In this document: piece after piece, positions 12,064-23,125 of the stretch
Layout of the letters: every line of letters starts with the position of its first letter
Numbering within the stretch: position 1 is the stretch's first letter
Assembly (NCBI GenBank): GCA_032718475.1
Contig: JAUCBJ010007346.1
Coordinates: 1 to 64,000, forward strand
Direction: 5' to 3'
Length of the DNA: 64,000 nucleotides
Origin: Nemertoderma westbladi
Lineage: Eukaryota > Xenacoelomorpha > Nemertodermatida > Nemertodermatidae
The notes under the pieces: model-generated
Told to the model about the DNA's origin: nothing
Databases searched by the model: none
What the model saw: the letters and a program-made list of their open reading frames with translations, nothing else
Translations under genes and position numbers: made by a program

Positions 12064-12570
12064 ATAAACCCTATACAGTATTATCATAAACTTGGTTTGG
12101 GAGAGCTGATACCAACACGATAACGAAACTGGTGCCAGTTACCAAACTCACCCTACTATATTAGATTGGAACCAACAACCGCAAGTAAAATAAAGTTAAA
12201 TATATTGTTTTGGTTAGAAAACACTTTCTGATCCTTTCCCTTAATGTTTTAAGTTAAATTAATTTTTAATCCCACTAAAATGTTATTTTGTTTACTGTCA
12301 TTTAGCGCCACTAACTGAGCGAGAGACACAGCATATTGACGAAATTTGCGATTAATATCTCGTCAACGCGAATTAACAATGTTAAATTCAGTATAGTATA
12401 TTAGCACTTTAATCAAGGCCCTTGTAAGTACACTCAACTGCAGATACTCGTCCTGACTGTGAATAGTCCTACTCACTCCCACGCAATATTGTCTTCTTTG
12501 TTTGCACAACAATAATTACCGTATACATATTATACCCTCCTATTGTACAACAACCACTACCTATAATTAC
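12064..12570. other. Non-coding stretch
   Basis: Sequence before the AP-1 minisatellite. I see no gene, RNA or structured repeat in it. Confidence 0.4.
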
Positions 12571-13100
12571 TGAGTCAATTATATAGTCTGTGAACAGTGA
12601 ACACTGAGTCAGTTAGTCTCTAAACACTGAGTCAGTTAGTCTCTGAACAGTGAACACTGAGTCAGTTAGTCTCTGAACAGTGAACACTGAGTCAGTTAGT
12701 CTCTGAACAGTGAACACTGAGTCAGTTAGTCTCTGAACAGTGAACACTGAGTCAGTTAGTCTCTGAACACTGAGTCAGTTAGTCTCTGAACAGTGAACAC
12801 TGAGTCAGTTAGTCTCTGAACATGAACACTGAGTCAGTTAGTCTCTAACAGGAACACTGAGTCAGTTAGTCTCTGAACAGTGAACACTGAGTCAGTTAGT
12901 CTCTGAACAGTGAACACTGAGTCAGTTAGTCTCTGAACAGTGAACACTGAGTCAGTTAGTCTCTGAACAGTGAACACTGAGTCAGTTAGTCTCTGAACAG
13001 TGAACACTGAGTCAGTTAGTCACTGAACAGTGAACACTGCGACAGTTGAGTTAGTCACTCAGCACTTGACTCTGAACACTGACTCAGTTAGTTACTGAAA
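12571..13100 (+). repeat. 30-bp minisatellite with an AP-1 consensus in each unit
   Basis: The unit is approximately GTGAACACTGAGTCAGTTAG plus TCTCTGAACA. I count 15 copies of TGAGTCAGTTAG between 12604 and 13020, with shorter 20-22 bp units mixed in. A lone TGAGTCA lies just upstream (12571), with decayed copies to about 13100. TGAGTCA is the classical AP-1/TRE site. There is no spacer diversity, so it is a tandem satellite. Confidence 0.9.
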
Positions 13101-13785
13101 CCGATTAAATTAATTGCATTATCAGACCTGAACAACCAAGTCAATCAGCAATAATAAAAGTAACACTCAGTCACACAACACTCAGCCACTGAACACTAAC
13201 CTTTGGAATTTAACATTAATTGTATTTAACATTCCGTAAATTAACACTCAGATACAAGGGCTCGTTGTGTCAGCAACAATATCTTTTAGACAGGCAACGA
13301 AAACCGAAGTCAAAAAAAATATTCCAAACTATTAATCTTCTGTTAATTTATTACATGAAAATACTTATCGAGGAGCCCAAAATGAGAAAGTATTTATAAT
13401 TAATGAGTCATGGGTAGGATATATAGTAGATTAGGTTAGATAAGCGATGTTGGAGGGGAAATTGTAGCTGCTAAACTTTCTCCGTGATTGTCTTAAGGGT
13501 TGGCTTGGGGGGGGGGGGGGGGCGGGGGGGAGTATACCCCCCATGAACCTTTTTTTTAAATGGCTGTCAATTAGTGTTAAATGATAATATTGCTATTTTG
13601 TCATGGTCAACCACTGTATGGAAGGCCAAATAGCCTTTATAGTAAAATTTGAAAATTTGTAGCCTCCACCTAGCGGCTGGCGGCGGAATTAAAGATTTCA
13701 CTAAAATTGCTACTAGTCCCTCAATTTTGGTCCAAATTTCTTGAAACCAACTTTTTTGGACCCAGCGTGATCGACTCTACAAAAG

Positions 13786-13925
13786 TTATCTTATAGAATT
13801 TTTAATTAGCCATTTTAATTTTAATTAATTAATTAAATTAATTAATTATCATATTTTTCGTTAAAATTGGCTAATTAGAAAAAATTGTAATATTTAATCA
13901 AAATTCCATAAGATAACTTTTAAAG
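13786..13925. repeat. Short inverted repeat
   Basis: AAAAGTTATCTTATAGAATT near 13787 pairs with the complement of AATTCCATAAGATAACTTTT ending near 13922. TTAATTAATTAA sequence lies at the centre. It is a MITE-like hairpin of about 140 bp. Confidence 0.65.
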
Positions 13926-14379
13926 AGCTTCCAAAGCTCGTTCGAATGAGCCAAAACGAAGAGAAATTGGTTGAAAAATGACGGAGGAGTAGTAGTTTGA
14001 AAATGAAAAATGTCATTCCGAGAAAATGCCCTTCAAAGTTTAAACCGTCCCGCCAAAATTGGCTGTCTGTGTTCTGGTTGGTTAATTATTTCTGGCATGA
14101 AGGATGCACACCACCGAGCTAAACTGTTCATTACGGGGGTTTTCGGGGTCGCTGATTTCATTTCCGATGTCCGTTTTAAATTTTGGTGGAATCTAGTCTA
14201 TCTGTCTGTCTGTCGGTCTTCTGTCTTTCTTACAATTTGACGGACAGACCGTCATACGGAAAAACAGTGATAACTCGAGAAAAGAAAGAGGTCTCACTAA
14301 GCGGTTTTCAGATTTTTAATCCTCATTAAATTCTGCTCTAGGTGAAATAAAAAAACAAAAATTTGAAAATTTTACCTGA

Positions 14380-14413
14380 GGGGGGGGGGGGGGGGGTTCC
14401 CCCCCCCCCCCCC
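14380..14413. repeat. G17-TT-C15 homopolymer palindrome
   Basis: A run of 17 G is followed by TT and 15 C. The strand can fold back on itself completely. It could be real or a read-through or assembly error at a homopolymer. Confidence 0.8.
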
Positions 14414-15147
14414 TTAAATTGAAATATTAACTATATACGGCAATGTTCTTAAAATAGCACTTTATAGCGTTACGGCACGAGTGATTTTGTTTTCCGAGCG
14501 ACAGCGAGGGAAATAATAGAACGAGGGCCGTAAAAGCTTTAAAGTGCTAATTATGAACAATGGCGAATCTAATATTATTTATTTGTGGTGAATTATTAGT
14601 AGTTATGCACTTAAACTTTCTAGAACAACCTAATAATGATGCGGTGACATACAGGATATACTGGAAATACATAGTAAAATGTATGGCGTAGGACATACTG
14701 AGAAATAATGTCGCACTGCGATATAAAGCTGGAAATGTGAAATATTCCAACATTTCCAACACCTCGTATAAGTGAAGGGCTGTAGGGTGATGTATGGGAG
14801 TAAGTATGTATTGAAATTGATCAACGGCAGTCATCAAATGGATGGAATAGACAAATTAATAATAATATTAATTTATAATTAAATAATTAATGGAGTAGAT
14901 GGTAAGTAGATGGTCAAGGTGCCTGAAATTGTTGACCCAAAGTTGGAACTTGTATAAAGCTAGTTACACCGAGATTGGCAGTTAGATAGTTACTAGTCCT
15001 TCTACTTTTGACCATTTCGGCAAATCATAATTTTGTACAAAATCATGTGCAAATTAAAGGTTAAAATCATTTTAAATCGATCAATCACGTTCAATCATTT
15101 TAAAGCTCAAAAAGCAGCAAGTTACTGACCTCTCAGTCACTGACCTT

Positions 15148-15723
15148 TCAGTCACTGAACTCTGTTTCGGAACTCTCTATACTGCTGTCGTCGGATTCCG
15201 GAATATTCCCGGATCCCGCTGGAGCCGGTAAATCCGGATTGTCCAACAGCCTCGGGTCGACACCGTCCCCAACCATCTTCTGTTTAACGCCAACCGCCGG
15301 GATCCCAACCCGAAGCATCTTAAAGTACTTAGCGTAGCGGGGATCGTCTGCCACAGTCGGTTGGTTGGAGTCCAACGGGCCTACGGGATCCGACGGGGCG
15401 GTCTCTACTGGGGGAACCTCGGTACCGGTGTCGGTAGGTACGGTACCGGTAGCCGGCGCGGCTGGCGCGGTACCGGTAGCGGCCGTACCCGGGATCGAGT
15501 TGAGTTTAGCTTCGAGTAACTGGAGTTGCACCTCGACGGATTGCAGTTTAGTTGACATCGCCGCGAGTTTTATCTCGCACACTGCGGAGAATCGGTTGAG
15601 GAATTGTACGGACTGCGCGACCACGTGGTTAACGAAGGCCGCGGTCCGTTTCTGGTTGATCGCGCCGATTTTGGTGTAATCGACACCTGGCTCGATGAGA
15701 GGTAGACCTCCTAGCTCCTCCAT
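15148..15723 (-). CDS. WASHC3: WASH complex subunit 3 (CCDC53)
   Basis: This 191-residue protein is an intronless ortholog of WASHC3/CCDC53, a small coiled-coil subunit of the WASH complex. That complex activates Arp2/3 on endosomes to make branched actin for sorting and recycling. The N-terminal block (GLPLIEPGVDYTKIGAINQK, residues 6-25) and QFLNRFSAVCEIKLA (40-54) match the conserved part of the family. They are followed by a heptad-rich coiled coil to about residue 77. The middle is a low-complexity Ala/Thr/Pro/Gly linker. The C-terminus has the conserved DDPRYAKYFKMLRVGIPAVG block and ends in an acidic Ser/Asp/Glu tail, as in vertebrates (about 194 residues). The start at 15723 gives the expected N-terminus. 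A single exon is unusual for an animal WASHC3, so a retrocopy is possible, but the frame is intact and I see no poly(A) scar. Confidence 0.93.
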   Translation of the reverse strand: MEELGGLPLIEPGVDYTKIGAINQKRTAAFVNHVVAQSVQFLNRFSAVCEIKLAAMSTKLQSVEVQLQLLEAKLNSIPGTAATGTAPAAPATGTVPTDTGTEVPPVETAPSDPVGPLDSNQPTVADDPRYAKYFKMLRVGIPAVGVKQKMVGDGVDPRLLDNPDLPAPAGSGNIPESDDSSIESSETEFSD

Positions 15724-16506
15724 CTAGTTGAAGTATTCAATCCTGCAATCCGTAGAAATTCCAAATTCAGAGAGAGAAGGAACTCTGAACTCTCTCTACT
15801 ACATACTAGGCCTATTACAGTAATATACCCTTCGTGCCCCAGCCTGCCTGCCGACCGAAATCCAAAAATACAAGGGGCACCCGAACCCTCCAACAACCAA
15901 ACCACTAATACAGTACCGTTACCAGGTTACCGTACAGCAGTAATTTTATTATAATTAGTCTTTTAAATCTTCGAACTGCCTGGTTTCTTTCTATCACAGA
16001 CCTCAGGACCTGTTAGCCTGATTACTTACCTATTACTGTATTAACTGGCAGTTAGGAGTAATGGGTATGAAATGGGGGGGGGGGGGGGGGGGGGGGGGGG
16101 TAACACTTGTAACACTTCAGCACTTATAAGTACGTCACACTTTTGTTTGTAAGCATATAAATTATGAGAGAGGGCAGGGACGAGGTGAGACGGTGACATT
16201 TGTATGTTTATCACGCCGCACGCCGATGCCCGAATCGCTTCCACCGCTCGCGATCACTCATTTACCTCCCCCAATTCATCTGCGTTATCAATACCAGTAT
16301 TTCCTCACACGTTTTAGGAATATCAATCAAGAACAGGCTGATCAGATGTACGATGGCCGTGACCGGCCTGCAGGGTGGTGCTGGGTTTTCCAAATTATTA
16401 CACATGACTTTGTTGAATAGTATTGTATTTTAAGCCACTGCCCTCAAAACAAGACTAGAGTGGTTGGTTCAGGAAATAATGTACAGTTTGTATATGACTG
16501 TATGAT
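15724..16506. other. Upstream region of WASHC3 and spacer
   Basis: It contains the presumed 5' flank of WASHC3 and a run of 27 G (16074-16100). No gene is seen. Confidence 0.5.
16074..16100. repeat. G27 homopolymer
   Basis: Uninterrupted run of 27 G. Similar G or C runs occur at 7177-7193, 13507-13522, 20915-20936, 21748-21776, 22257-22274, 34144-34165, 44501-44522, 44580-44589 and 50260-50285. Confidence 0.9.
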
Positions 16507-19114
16507 CATGGTATTCAACATTGGCGCATCACTTCTCGGATTAGTGTTGCACTAAAAATGGGAATACCATATATACAAAACCGTAAAATGGCGGAGAAAA
16601 TCGAGGAATACTTTAAGCAACACAAATCCATGTTAAAGATCAACTATGATAAAAGAACATCAAATAATAGTAAAGTCGAGTGCTATAAAGCTGAGCTCAC
16701 AGAGACAGCTGTGTTTTGGCCCCGTACCACGCTCAGGGAATCCGATAAAAACAGAGGAGAGAATAGCCATACAAACTGATATAGACTTCTTAAGAAGCAT
16801 GATGACTGACATTGCAGCAACTTATAGTGGGGTTGATCAAGTTTATTCAGAGATAGCTCAAAGTAGAATTGGTAAGAGAAAGTGGAATACTTCTACAACT
16901 ACTGGAGTTGTTAAAACGCCACCATCCAAATGTCTGATCATCGAAGACTCTAAAAGTGAAGAATCACTTGGGGAAGAACTACCAGAGTTTATGGCTTCTA
17001 CATCAGATAGTGCTAGTAGAGAAGTCCGTAAATACAGACAAACGAAGAATGGATTAAATATTCAAATTCCCCCGGATATTTTAAGCAATAAACTGCTACA
17101 ATCAACAGCAATTCGAAACCATACTTCCCCAACTGCCCTGGCAGCAATTGTTAAATCATTGATACCAGCTTGCAACAAGTGTTTATTTGGATGCCACATA
17201 AAGCATTAGATATCGAGTTTTAGCTAGCAAGGAAATTGCAGGGAAAATAATAGAGGAGTTGACTCCTCCATCGATTGGATGCTTACACTGGGACGGAAAA
17301 TTTATGAATAATCTTTACTCGAAAAATCAAGTTGTTCGTTTACCAATTTTGGTTTCTGGTGAGTTGATCTTGATACTGAATATTTATCAAAATAATAATA
17401 CTATAAACACTTTCTAAGAAGATAGCACAATTCATATTAATAACATTCAACATTAATAAAATCCTTTCATGATTTATTTTCTTTTAGGTGATGTTGGAGT
17501 AAAACTACTGGGAGTACCAGGACTGCCCAGTAAAAATACAGATAAAGTGGGAGATATAATTCCACGAGCTACAGAAGAATTACTTAACAAGTGGCAAAGC
17601 ATAGATTGTATTCGAGCTATGGTATTTGATACCACTGCTTTAAACACAGGTGGGCATTTTTTAATTTGAAAGCTAAACAAATCATTAATAATATTATATT
17701 GATTACCATTTTGCATCTTTATTACAGTACCACTTGTTATAATCTTCATATTGTTTATATCTTTATAACAGGCCATGAAACTGCAGCTTGCATTGGCATT
17801 CAGCAAAAGTTAAAGAGGGAACTTCTTTGGTTTCCATGTCCGTCGCCACCACAACAGAGGAGAGGTGATTTTATCACATATATTTGAGGATCTTCATGTG
17901 GAAGTTTCCAAGGGGCCTGAAGTTACAATATTTAGACGGTTTCTGGATAATTATGACAAGTTGACAACTGGAGAACTGACAGATATAGTAGATTTTGTTG
18001 ATCTAGGAGACACCAACAGCATTGTTATAGACATTGAGCAAGTTCTTCAGGTAATCTGTGTTACAGGGGTGATTACAAAGAACTGCTGCAAATTACATTG
18101 TTTATGATTTCAGGATCTAACACTAACAGTACTTTTCATTTCACTGATGAAATCACTGCCACCGACATTTCTTTCCACATGCCAGGAGCCTTGCATAAAG
18201 CAAGGTGGATGTCAAAGATATTATATTCCATGAAGATGGTTTTGATGTAAGTGAAGATCGCCAAAGAACTGCCAAAGGGAGCAATCTTTGCATCAGGGCA
18301 ACTGGACAAACTCATCCGGTTTGTGAAATTTGCTATTACAATATATATTCCATGGTGGATAGATTGTGGTACACCATCAAATGCCCCTGTTAATGATCTA
18401 AAGCTTCTGCAAGAATTGCAGAATACCCAAATCAGGTCATACAGAGATTAGCATTGAAGGCATTTATGAACCACTTAGGGTACTTGACTGAGGAGTTATT
18501 ACCATTAGCCTTGTGTTCAAACAAGGTATCTGTTTATGAGAAGCAGCGTATAGCTGATAAGATGGTAACCCTAGCAACCACAAACCCATCAATTCATGAT
18601 ACATCCACTTATCACTTCACTAAGCGTTTTGGAACCACATATGGGAAACCTAAGATTGCAAATGTGTCAGAAACAAACATACGTAACCTGGAATTATGTG
18701 ACTTTGTAGGTGAAGATTCAAGGGGATTCTTTAGTATCATGGGTCTAGAATCTTCATTCATCCAAGTACCTGTTATTTCATGGCCCAGTGACATTTTTTA
18801 TCTGGCATTTCAAAGAGCAGTTGGAGATTTCAGGGTATTAAACGATAGTGCAGAGAGAGGTGTGTAGTTGGCAAGTGATTTCAGTTCAGTTGCAAAGATT
18901 GAAGAACGTTATATCTATTCTACAGGTTGCTGGAAATGACCGTAAACGTGTGCCCAATCAGCGGAAATCCAAAAGAGCTCCAACAGAAAGAACTTGGTTC
19001 TTAACTCTCTGAACTTCTTAGGAGTTGGTATAGGCATCAAATTTTCAGATTTGATTGAATTGGCATTACTAATAATTAATGACTTATATTATAGATAGTA
19101 TAGCTGTGAGTGAT
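16507..19114 (+). mobile_element. Dead transposon-like unit, copy B
   Basis: Direct repeat of 1-2615 at an offset of 16506 (16499 after the two insertions in copy A). The right boundary is sharp at GAGTGAT (19114). The bases left of 16507 are present here (TATGACTGTATGAT) but cannot be compared with copy A. Introns, frameshifts and stops from about 570 bp onward are shared with copy A. Confidence 0.88.
16558..18867 (+). pseudogene. Degenerate transposase-like gene with GT-AG introns, copy B
   Basis: Same gene remnant as 52-2368. Here the N-terminal part is less damaged: an open frame at 16646-17209 covers 187 residues, including TDIDFLRSMMTDIAATYSG and a block ending LIPACNKC. The LHWDGK, RLPILVSG, VFDTTALNTG and PGALHKARWM blocks follow at the same spacing as in copy A. 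The frame disruptions in the FPCPSPPQQRR region and after PGALHKARWM are identical in both copies, so the gene was already dead when the two copies separated. Confidence 0.7.
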
Positions 19115-19978
19115 TTCTCTGATTTGCTGAATTAAAATAAAATGTATTATTTGCTGTTATTACCTATATATATTCAGATTCACTCTATTTTAATTCTGAG
19201 GGTTTCTACCCCAACTAAATCGACCATTGCGGATCGAATGAGCCTAATATCAATGGAATAGGATTACCAGAAGTTGGTTATTATGAAAATGGAGGATATA
19301 TCACTGTCGCGCTAAGTTGAACCGTAGTCGTGAAACTTTAGGGTGAGTCTGCTACACCTAGACATGAATCAAAAGTGCTAAAACTTTGCCATAGTGCTTA
19401 TATTAGGTTGTTACCACCAGAAGAAAAAGGTAGGCATAATAAGATAACTTTTTGATTTTTGGGGGGCACCAGCCTCACCCTAGTATTTAGCAGGTGTAAC
19501 AAGGTGCTGTTACTCAAGTAGTTTCTCACTAACAGGCGATCCCGTAACTTTATCCGGTACAGAATGTGTATTTCTTCTATTTCGTTATTACTTAGCATTC
19601 CCATGTGGAATTTAGAGTTTATATTTTATTACAGGCACCGCATAGGAGTTCCATAATGTCGATATATCTTCTATGGAGATTCTTTTCACATCGGATTGAA
19701 GATTTCAGAAACCATTTTGATTGTGTTAACGCAGTCTGTGTATGTCGTTTTTATGTTTCCAAACCTTGTATCCCAAAAATGTAATAAACGGTGTCTCTGG
19801 AACTAATTTCCCAATAATAGAAAAATACAAAGCATAATTACGTAGGCCTAGTATAGATAAAAAGCACAATTACGTAAGCAAACCACCAATGCCATACATT
19901 TATGTGATGTAATTTTGAATTTAAATCTTGGTCACTTAATAATATAAACTCAAGGCTTGCCTGGCACAATAACTAACT
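19115..19978. other. Non-coding stretch
   Basis: AT-rich sequence with scattered AGGCCTA motifs. No gene or repeat that I can define. Confidence 0.4.
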
Positions 19979-20288
19979 ACTACTACTACTACTATAATCG
20001 GCATGCTGCATTAAAACACATATATTAAGAATGCTGTGCCGGCTTGACGACAAAATTGCGGCCGCCACAGTTCCCTATCAATCCCCAATGACTCTCGCTA
20101 GATCATCCGCATATTCAAGGCCAGTGTCCTTTAAGAGGTATCTCAAGAAAATCATGGGCTGTTCACCATGCTTATTCGCTCAATAAGGCCGTCAAAGTAC
20201 AACATTGTGCACTGAGTCACTGACTGGTCCTCACGGCGAAGGCGGTTTCCTGTAAAGCGGAGGCGGCAGCGTTCAAGTGTCAAGCTAA
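19979..20288 (-). mobile_element. Short 3' fragment of the LINE family
   Basis: It begins at its 3' end with the TACTACTACTACTAC microsatellite and CGGCATGCTGCATT, then follows the C-terminal coding part (complement of GATCATCCGCATATTCAAGG and others) with many indels. It is severely 5'-truncated to about 300 bp. Confidence 0.85.
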
Positions 20289-21387
20289 TATAGCCGTGTA
20301 GTCCTGCCTACATCTTAATCATATACATGTATCCAGAATACTGAAACAAACACAGCAGAAGTACCAGCATGCGGAAACGTTATTATACTATGTGCAGGTT
20401 TTAATACGCCCCACATGTGGGTTGTTGTGACGAGTGGTTATTTTACGCCGTTAAATAGAGCAAGGTTTAGACAAATAATTTTAATTTACTTTTTCCGGCC
20501 GGATTCTCATTATTAATTAAGAAATATACACTAACAATTTCCAAAATGGCGAACATACCGCCGCGGTTTATGGTAATTTCGTAAAACAATAACAAATAGT
20601 TGGATCCTGTACTTATGCAAAATGTGGCTCTCTTCGTGGTTCGACCCACAATACATAATTCAGGCATTGAGGGCTAGCAGGTTCAAAATTGACGAAAGTC
20701 AGAAAGGATTACATATTTTTTTTATAAACAAAGACAAATGCAACGTGACAATGTAGAGTAGAGTGAATATTATATTAACACAAATGTTTAAAGTATCATT
20801 TTACATAACTAAAGCACGCGAATTAGTGTATATAAATAGGGGCGTATTTTACAAAGAGATAAGTATGAAGTTACAAAACGTCATTGTGTTTGGGCTACTT
20901 CGTTAAATAGGCAGCCCCCCCCCCCCCCCCCCCCCCAGCCCCATTGTCCTTCTTGTGATTTGTTGTAACCGCTGGAAAGGCTTTACAAGGGTTACAAATC
21001 TGTAAGCAGTAAAAGTAATTTGCAATCAGTCCGAACCACATTCTTTTTGGATTCTATATGTATTATTATTGCCTTATTACCGGAAATGCCCAAAAAAAGT
21101 TTTCAAAAAAATTGAATTTTAATTTGCGGATAATTTATTTGTTCCCAGAATAATTCTTCGTAATCTTGCACAACACAAGCCAAGTTTACAATATAACGAG
21201 TCACTTTTGGGATCGGCAAATCCGATGGGCGAAGTTTGATGTCCAATTAGCTTCCTATATTGTACCAGCTTGAGCTAAAAAGGTAATAAAATTGGTGTAA
21301 AATATTAAAACAAATTTCCGTTGCTATGGACACTAAATTATGTAGAAATGCAAAGTTTCAAAAAATTCAATAATTTGCGGGGATCAG
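20289..21387. other. Non-coding stretch
   Basis: Contains a C22 run (20915-20936). I see no gene. Confidence 0.4.
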
Positions 21388-21560
21388 AGGCCCAGACCTC
21401 TCTGAGCGTGGCTAAGATCATCGAAACGGTAACTAACGGAGTAACCAATGGGACGACAGCGGAAGCTAAACTCGCTGCCATTAACAAACTAAAGGAGACC
21501 CCGATGAGTGCTGACGAGACCGCATAGAAACTGAGAGTGAACGACTTAGATCCCATGTAA
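21388..21560 (+). pseudogene. Coding-like exon fragment, unrecognised
   Basis: A locally GC-richer patch follows a possible acceptor (GGATCAG at 21381-21387). It reads SLSVAKIIETVTNGVTNGTT and then AEAKLAAINKLKETPMSADE to a TAG at 21525. The same frame continues with KLRVNDLDPM to a TAA at 21558. Base composition and the lack of other stops suggest true coding ancestry, and the TAG could be a nonsense change from AAG. No neighbouring exon was found and the family is not recognised. It could be chance. Confidence 0.3.
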
Positions 21561-21745
21561 CATAACATAACTTTTGTTCAGTAATCATCATTTTGTGCTT
21601 CGATATTTAATTATTTTCATAATTTCAATCATTTCTTATGCAATGTAACCATTAAAATAATTTGGTTGGAGTGAATTGCAAATTATTTTATCAAATAAAA
21701 TTACAGATAATCATCCCAGATCAATATTAGTCTACGTTCAACGTC

Positions 21746-21747
<2 letters not shown>

Positions 21748-21776
<29 letters not shown>
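21748..21776. repeat. C29 homopolymer
   Basis: The longest homopolymer in the window, followed by a C-rich patch to about 21805. Confidence 0.9.
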
Positions 21777-21778
<2 letters not shown>

Positions 21779-22117
21779 ATCCCCCTATCTGTCAACCCCC
21801 CCTCCCCTATATCACTTCACTACGCAGTAGAAGGTAAACCCTGATTACCCAGTAGAAATTTCAAACATGAACTCCACAGTATATTATAGTTATATAGGCA
21901 AATAATTAAATACTTGCATCAAATGTGCATGGCATTGGAAATGGAAATACAAAAGAGTCGTCAACGAGTTAGCAAATCACATAGAACTAACTACGACAGA
22001 AACTAAAACAGGCGAGCTACAGTATAATATCGCACAGCCAACGGAAGAATGCAGCACATTATAAAATGGAACAACGTAATATGTACACACCAGTAGCGAG
22101 TGTCGATTAGTTTCCAG

Positions 22118-22198
22118 AACGCCCGATAATGTTGGGAACGGAAGCGGAACCAGCCCGTCGTTAATTGTCTGTACGGATGAGTGTTCCACACTGGCCCG
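22118..22198 (+). CDS. Candidate exon A of an unrecognised cysteine-containing protein
   Basis: The 81-bp segment lies between a good acceptor (TTTCCAG at 22111-22117) and a perfect donor (GTAAGT at 22199). In the frame with one leading base it reads TPDNVGNGSGTSPSLIVCTD then ECSTLA and ends with two bases of a split codon. Exon B at 23044 starts with the one base needed. It has an extracellular look (Gly/Ser/Thr, paired Cys). No start codon or signal peptide was found upstream. The evidence is splice signals plus phase only. Confidence 0.35.
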
Positions 22199-22249
22199 GT
22201 AAGTCTGCGCTACGGCAATACACCATGTCCGGGAATATAGTGTCGATAT

Positions 22250-23035
22250 TCAGGAACCCCCCCCCCCCCCCCCCAAATGTTTCTACAAATCTTAATGAAA
22301 GTGCATGGAATTTGAAACCGAGATAGTATCACCTCCCTCCTCCTTGCTGGGTGAGCCAGAATTTTTATTTTTGCTTTCAATCTTTAGCTACAAGCGTTTA
22401 AAAAAAGGTGTCTCCGGTGATATTTTAGAAGTTACACCGCAGTTATTTTTCAACCTTACAGTGATTTGTTGGTACTGTTAGAAAGCTGGGCATACAAGGA
22501 TTCCAAATATGTAATATAATCAGAATTCCGTTGAAAAATAGCCGAGATATGGGCGTTCAATAGTTGCAGGGTTTTGATCTTGCGCGAGGCTATTTTATTA
22601 TATTAATAAAAACATCATTATTCAAAATGGAACATTTTGTTTTTATGTATAAATAAATAGCAACGTAATAGTATGATTTAAGAGGTATTGCATTGTTGCC
22701 CAGCTTCGTATGGGATAAAAACAAAATGTTCCAGAATATTGTGTATAGAATAAAATAGCCTCGCTCAGATGCAAAACCATGCAACTTTCGAACGCCCATA
22801 TCCCAGTAATTATATCGGATATATACATTGGAACCTTGCAGAGCCAGCTTTCTAATAGTAACAACTGTTAGATGTTGAAGAATAAATGCGGAGCAATTAA
22901 TTATTGCAATATCGTCGGAATTAATGAAATCGAAAAAACATATTTTAACTTTTCTAATTATATTTTTACGATATTTGTTTAAAATTTCTATTCAATCTCC
23001 TTAAGATTCGTAGAAACATTTCGGGGGAGGGGTTT
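22250..23035. repeat. Inverted-repeat element filling a putative intron
   Basis: The left arm starts at the C18 run (22257-22274) and AAATGTTTCTACAAATCTTA. The right arm ends GATTCGTAGAAACATTTCGG near 23023. Inside, AAAATAGCCGAGATATGGGC (near 22534) and GAACATTTTGTTTTTAT (near 22631) are mirrored by AACGCCCATATCCCAG (near 22792) and ATAAAAACAAAATGTTC (near 22715). It is a MITE or foldback-like element of about 780 bp with no coding capacity. Confidence 0.75.
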
Positions 23036-23043
23036 GGGTCCAG

Positions 23044-23125
23044 GTACCTGTATAACGGCGCTACATTCAAGGACACTGTGTATGAGGGCTGTACTTGTAC
23101 TACCCCGTCAGCTCACGATGTATGA
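23044..23125 (+). CDS. Candidate exon B (terminal) of the same unrecognised protein
   Basis: After an acceptor (GGGTCCAG ending 23043) the one-base phase left by exon A is completed, giving an Arg codon. The frame then reads YLYNGATFKDTVYEGCTCTT and PSAHDV to a TGA at 23123. Joined to exon A, the product has four cysteines in about 30 residues, suggesting a small secreted or extracellular module. GTATGA at 23120 could instead act as a donor to a later exon. I do not recognise the family. Confidence 0.33.

Larger units (their letters stand above)
13101..15147. other. Non-coding stretch with G-runs and hairpins
   Basis: No gene is supported. It contains a G16-C-G7 run (13507-13530), an inverted repeat at about 13786-13925 around AAGTTATCTTATAGAATTTT, a (GTCT)n-rich patch near 14197-14225, and the G17-TT-C15 palindrome at 14380-14413. 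Short open frames here look random. Confidence 0.45.

Noticed and set aside
12571-13100. CRISPR-like repeat array
   Set aside because: Units are directly tandem with no unique spacers, in an animal genome. It is a minisatellite.
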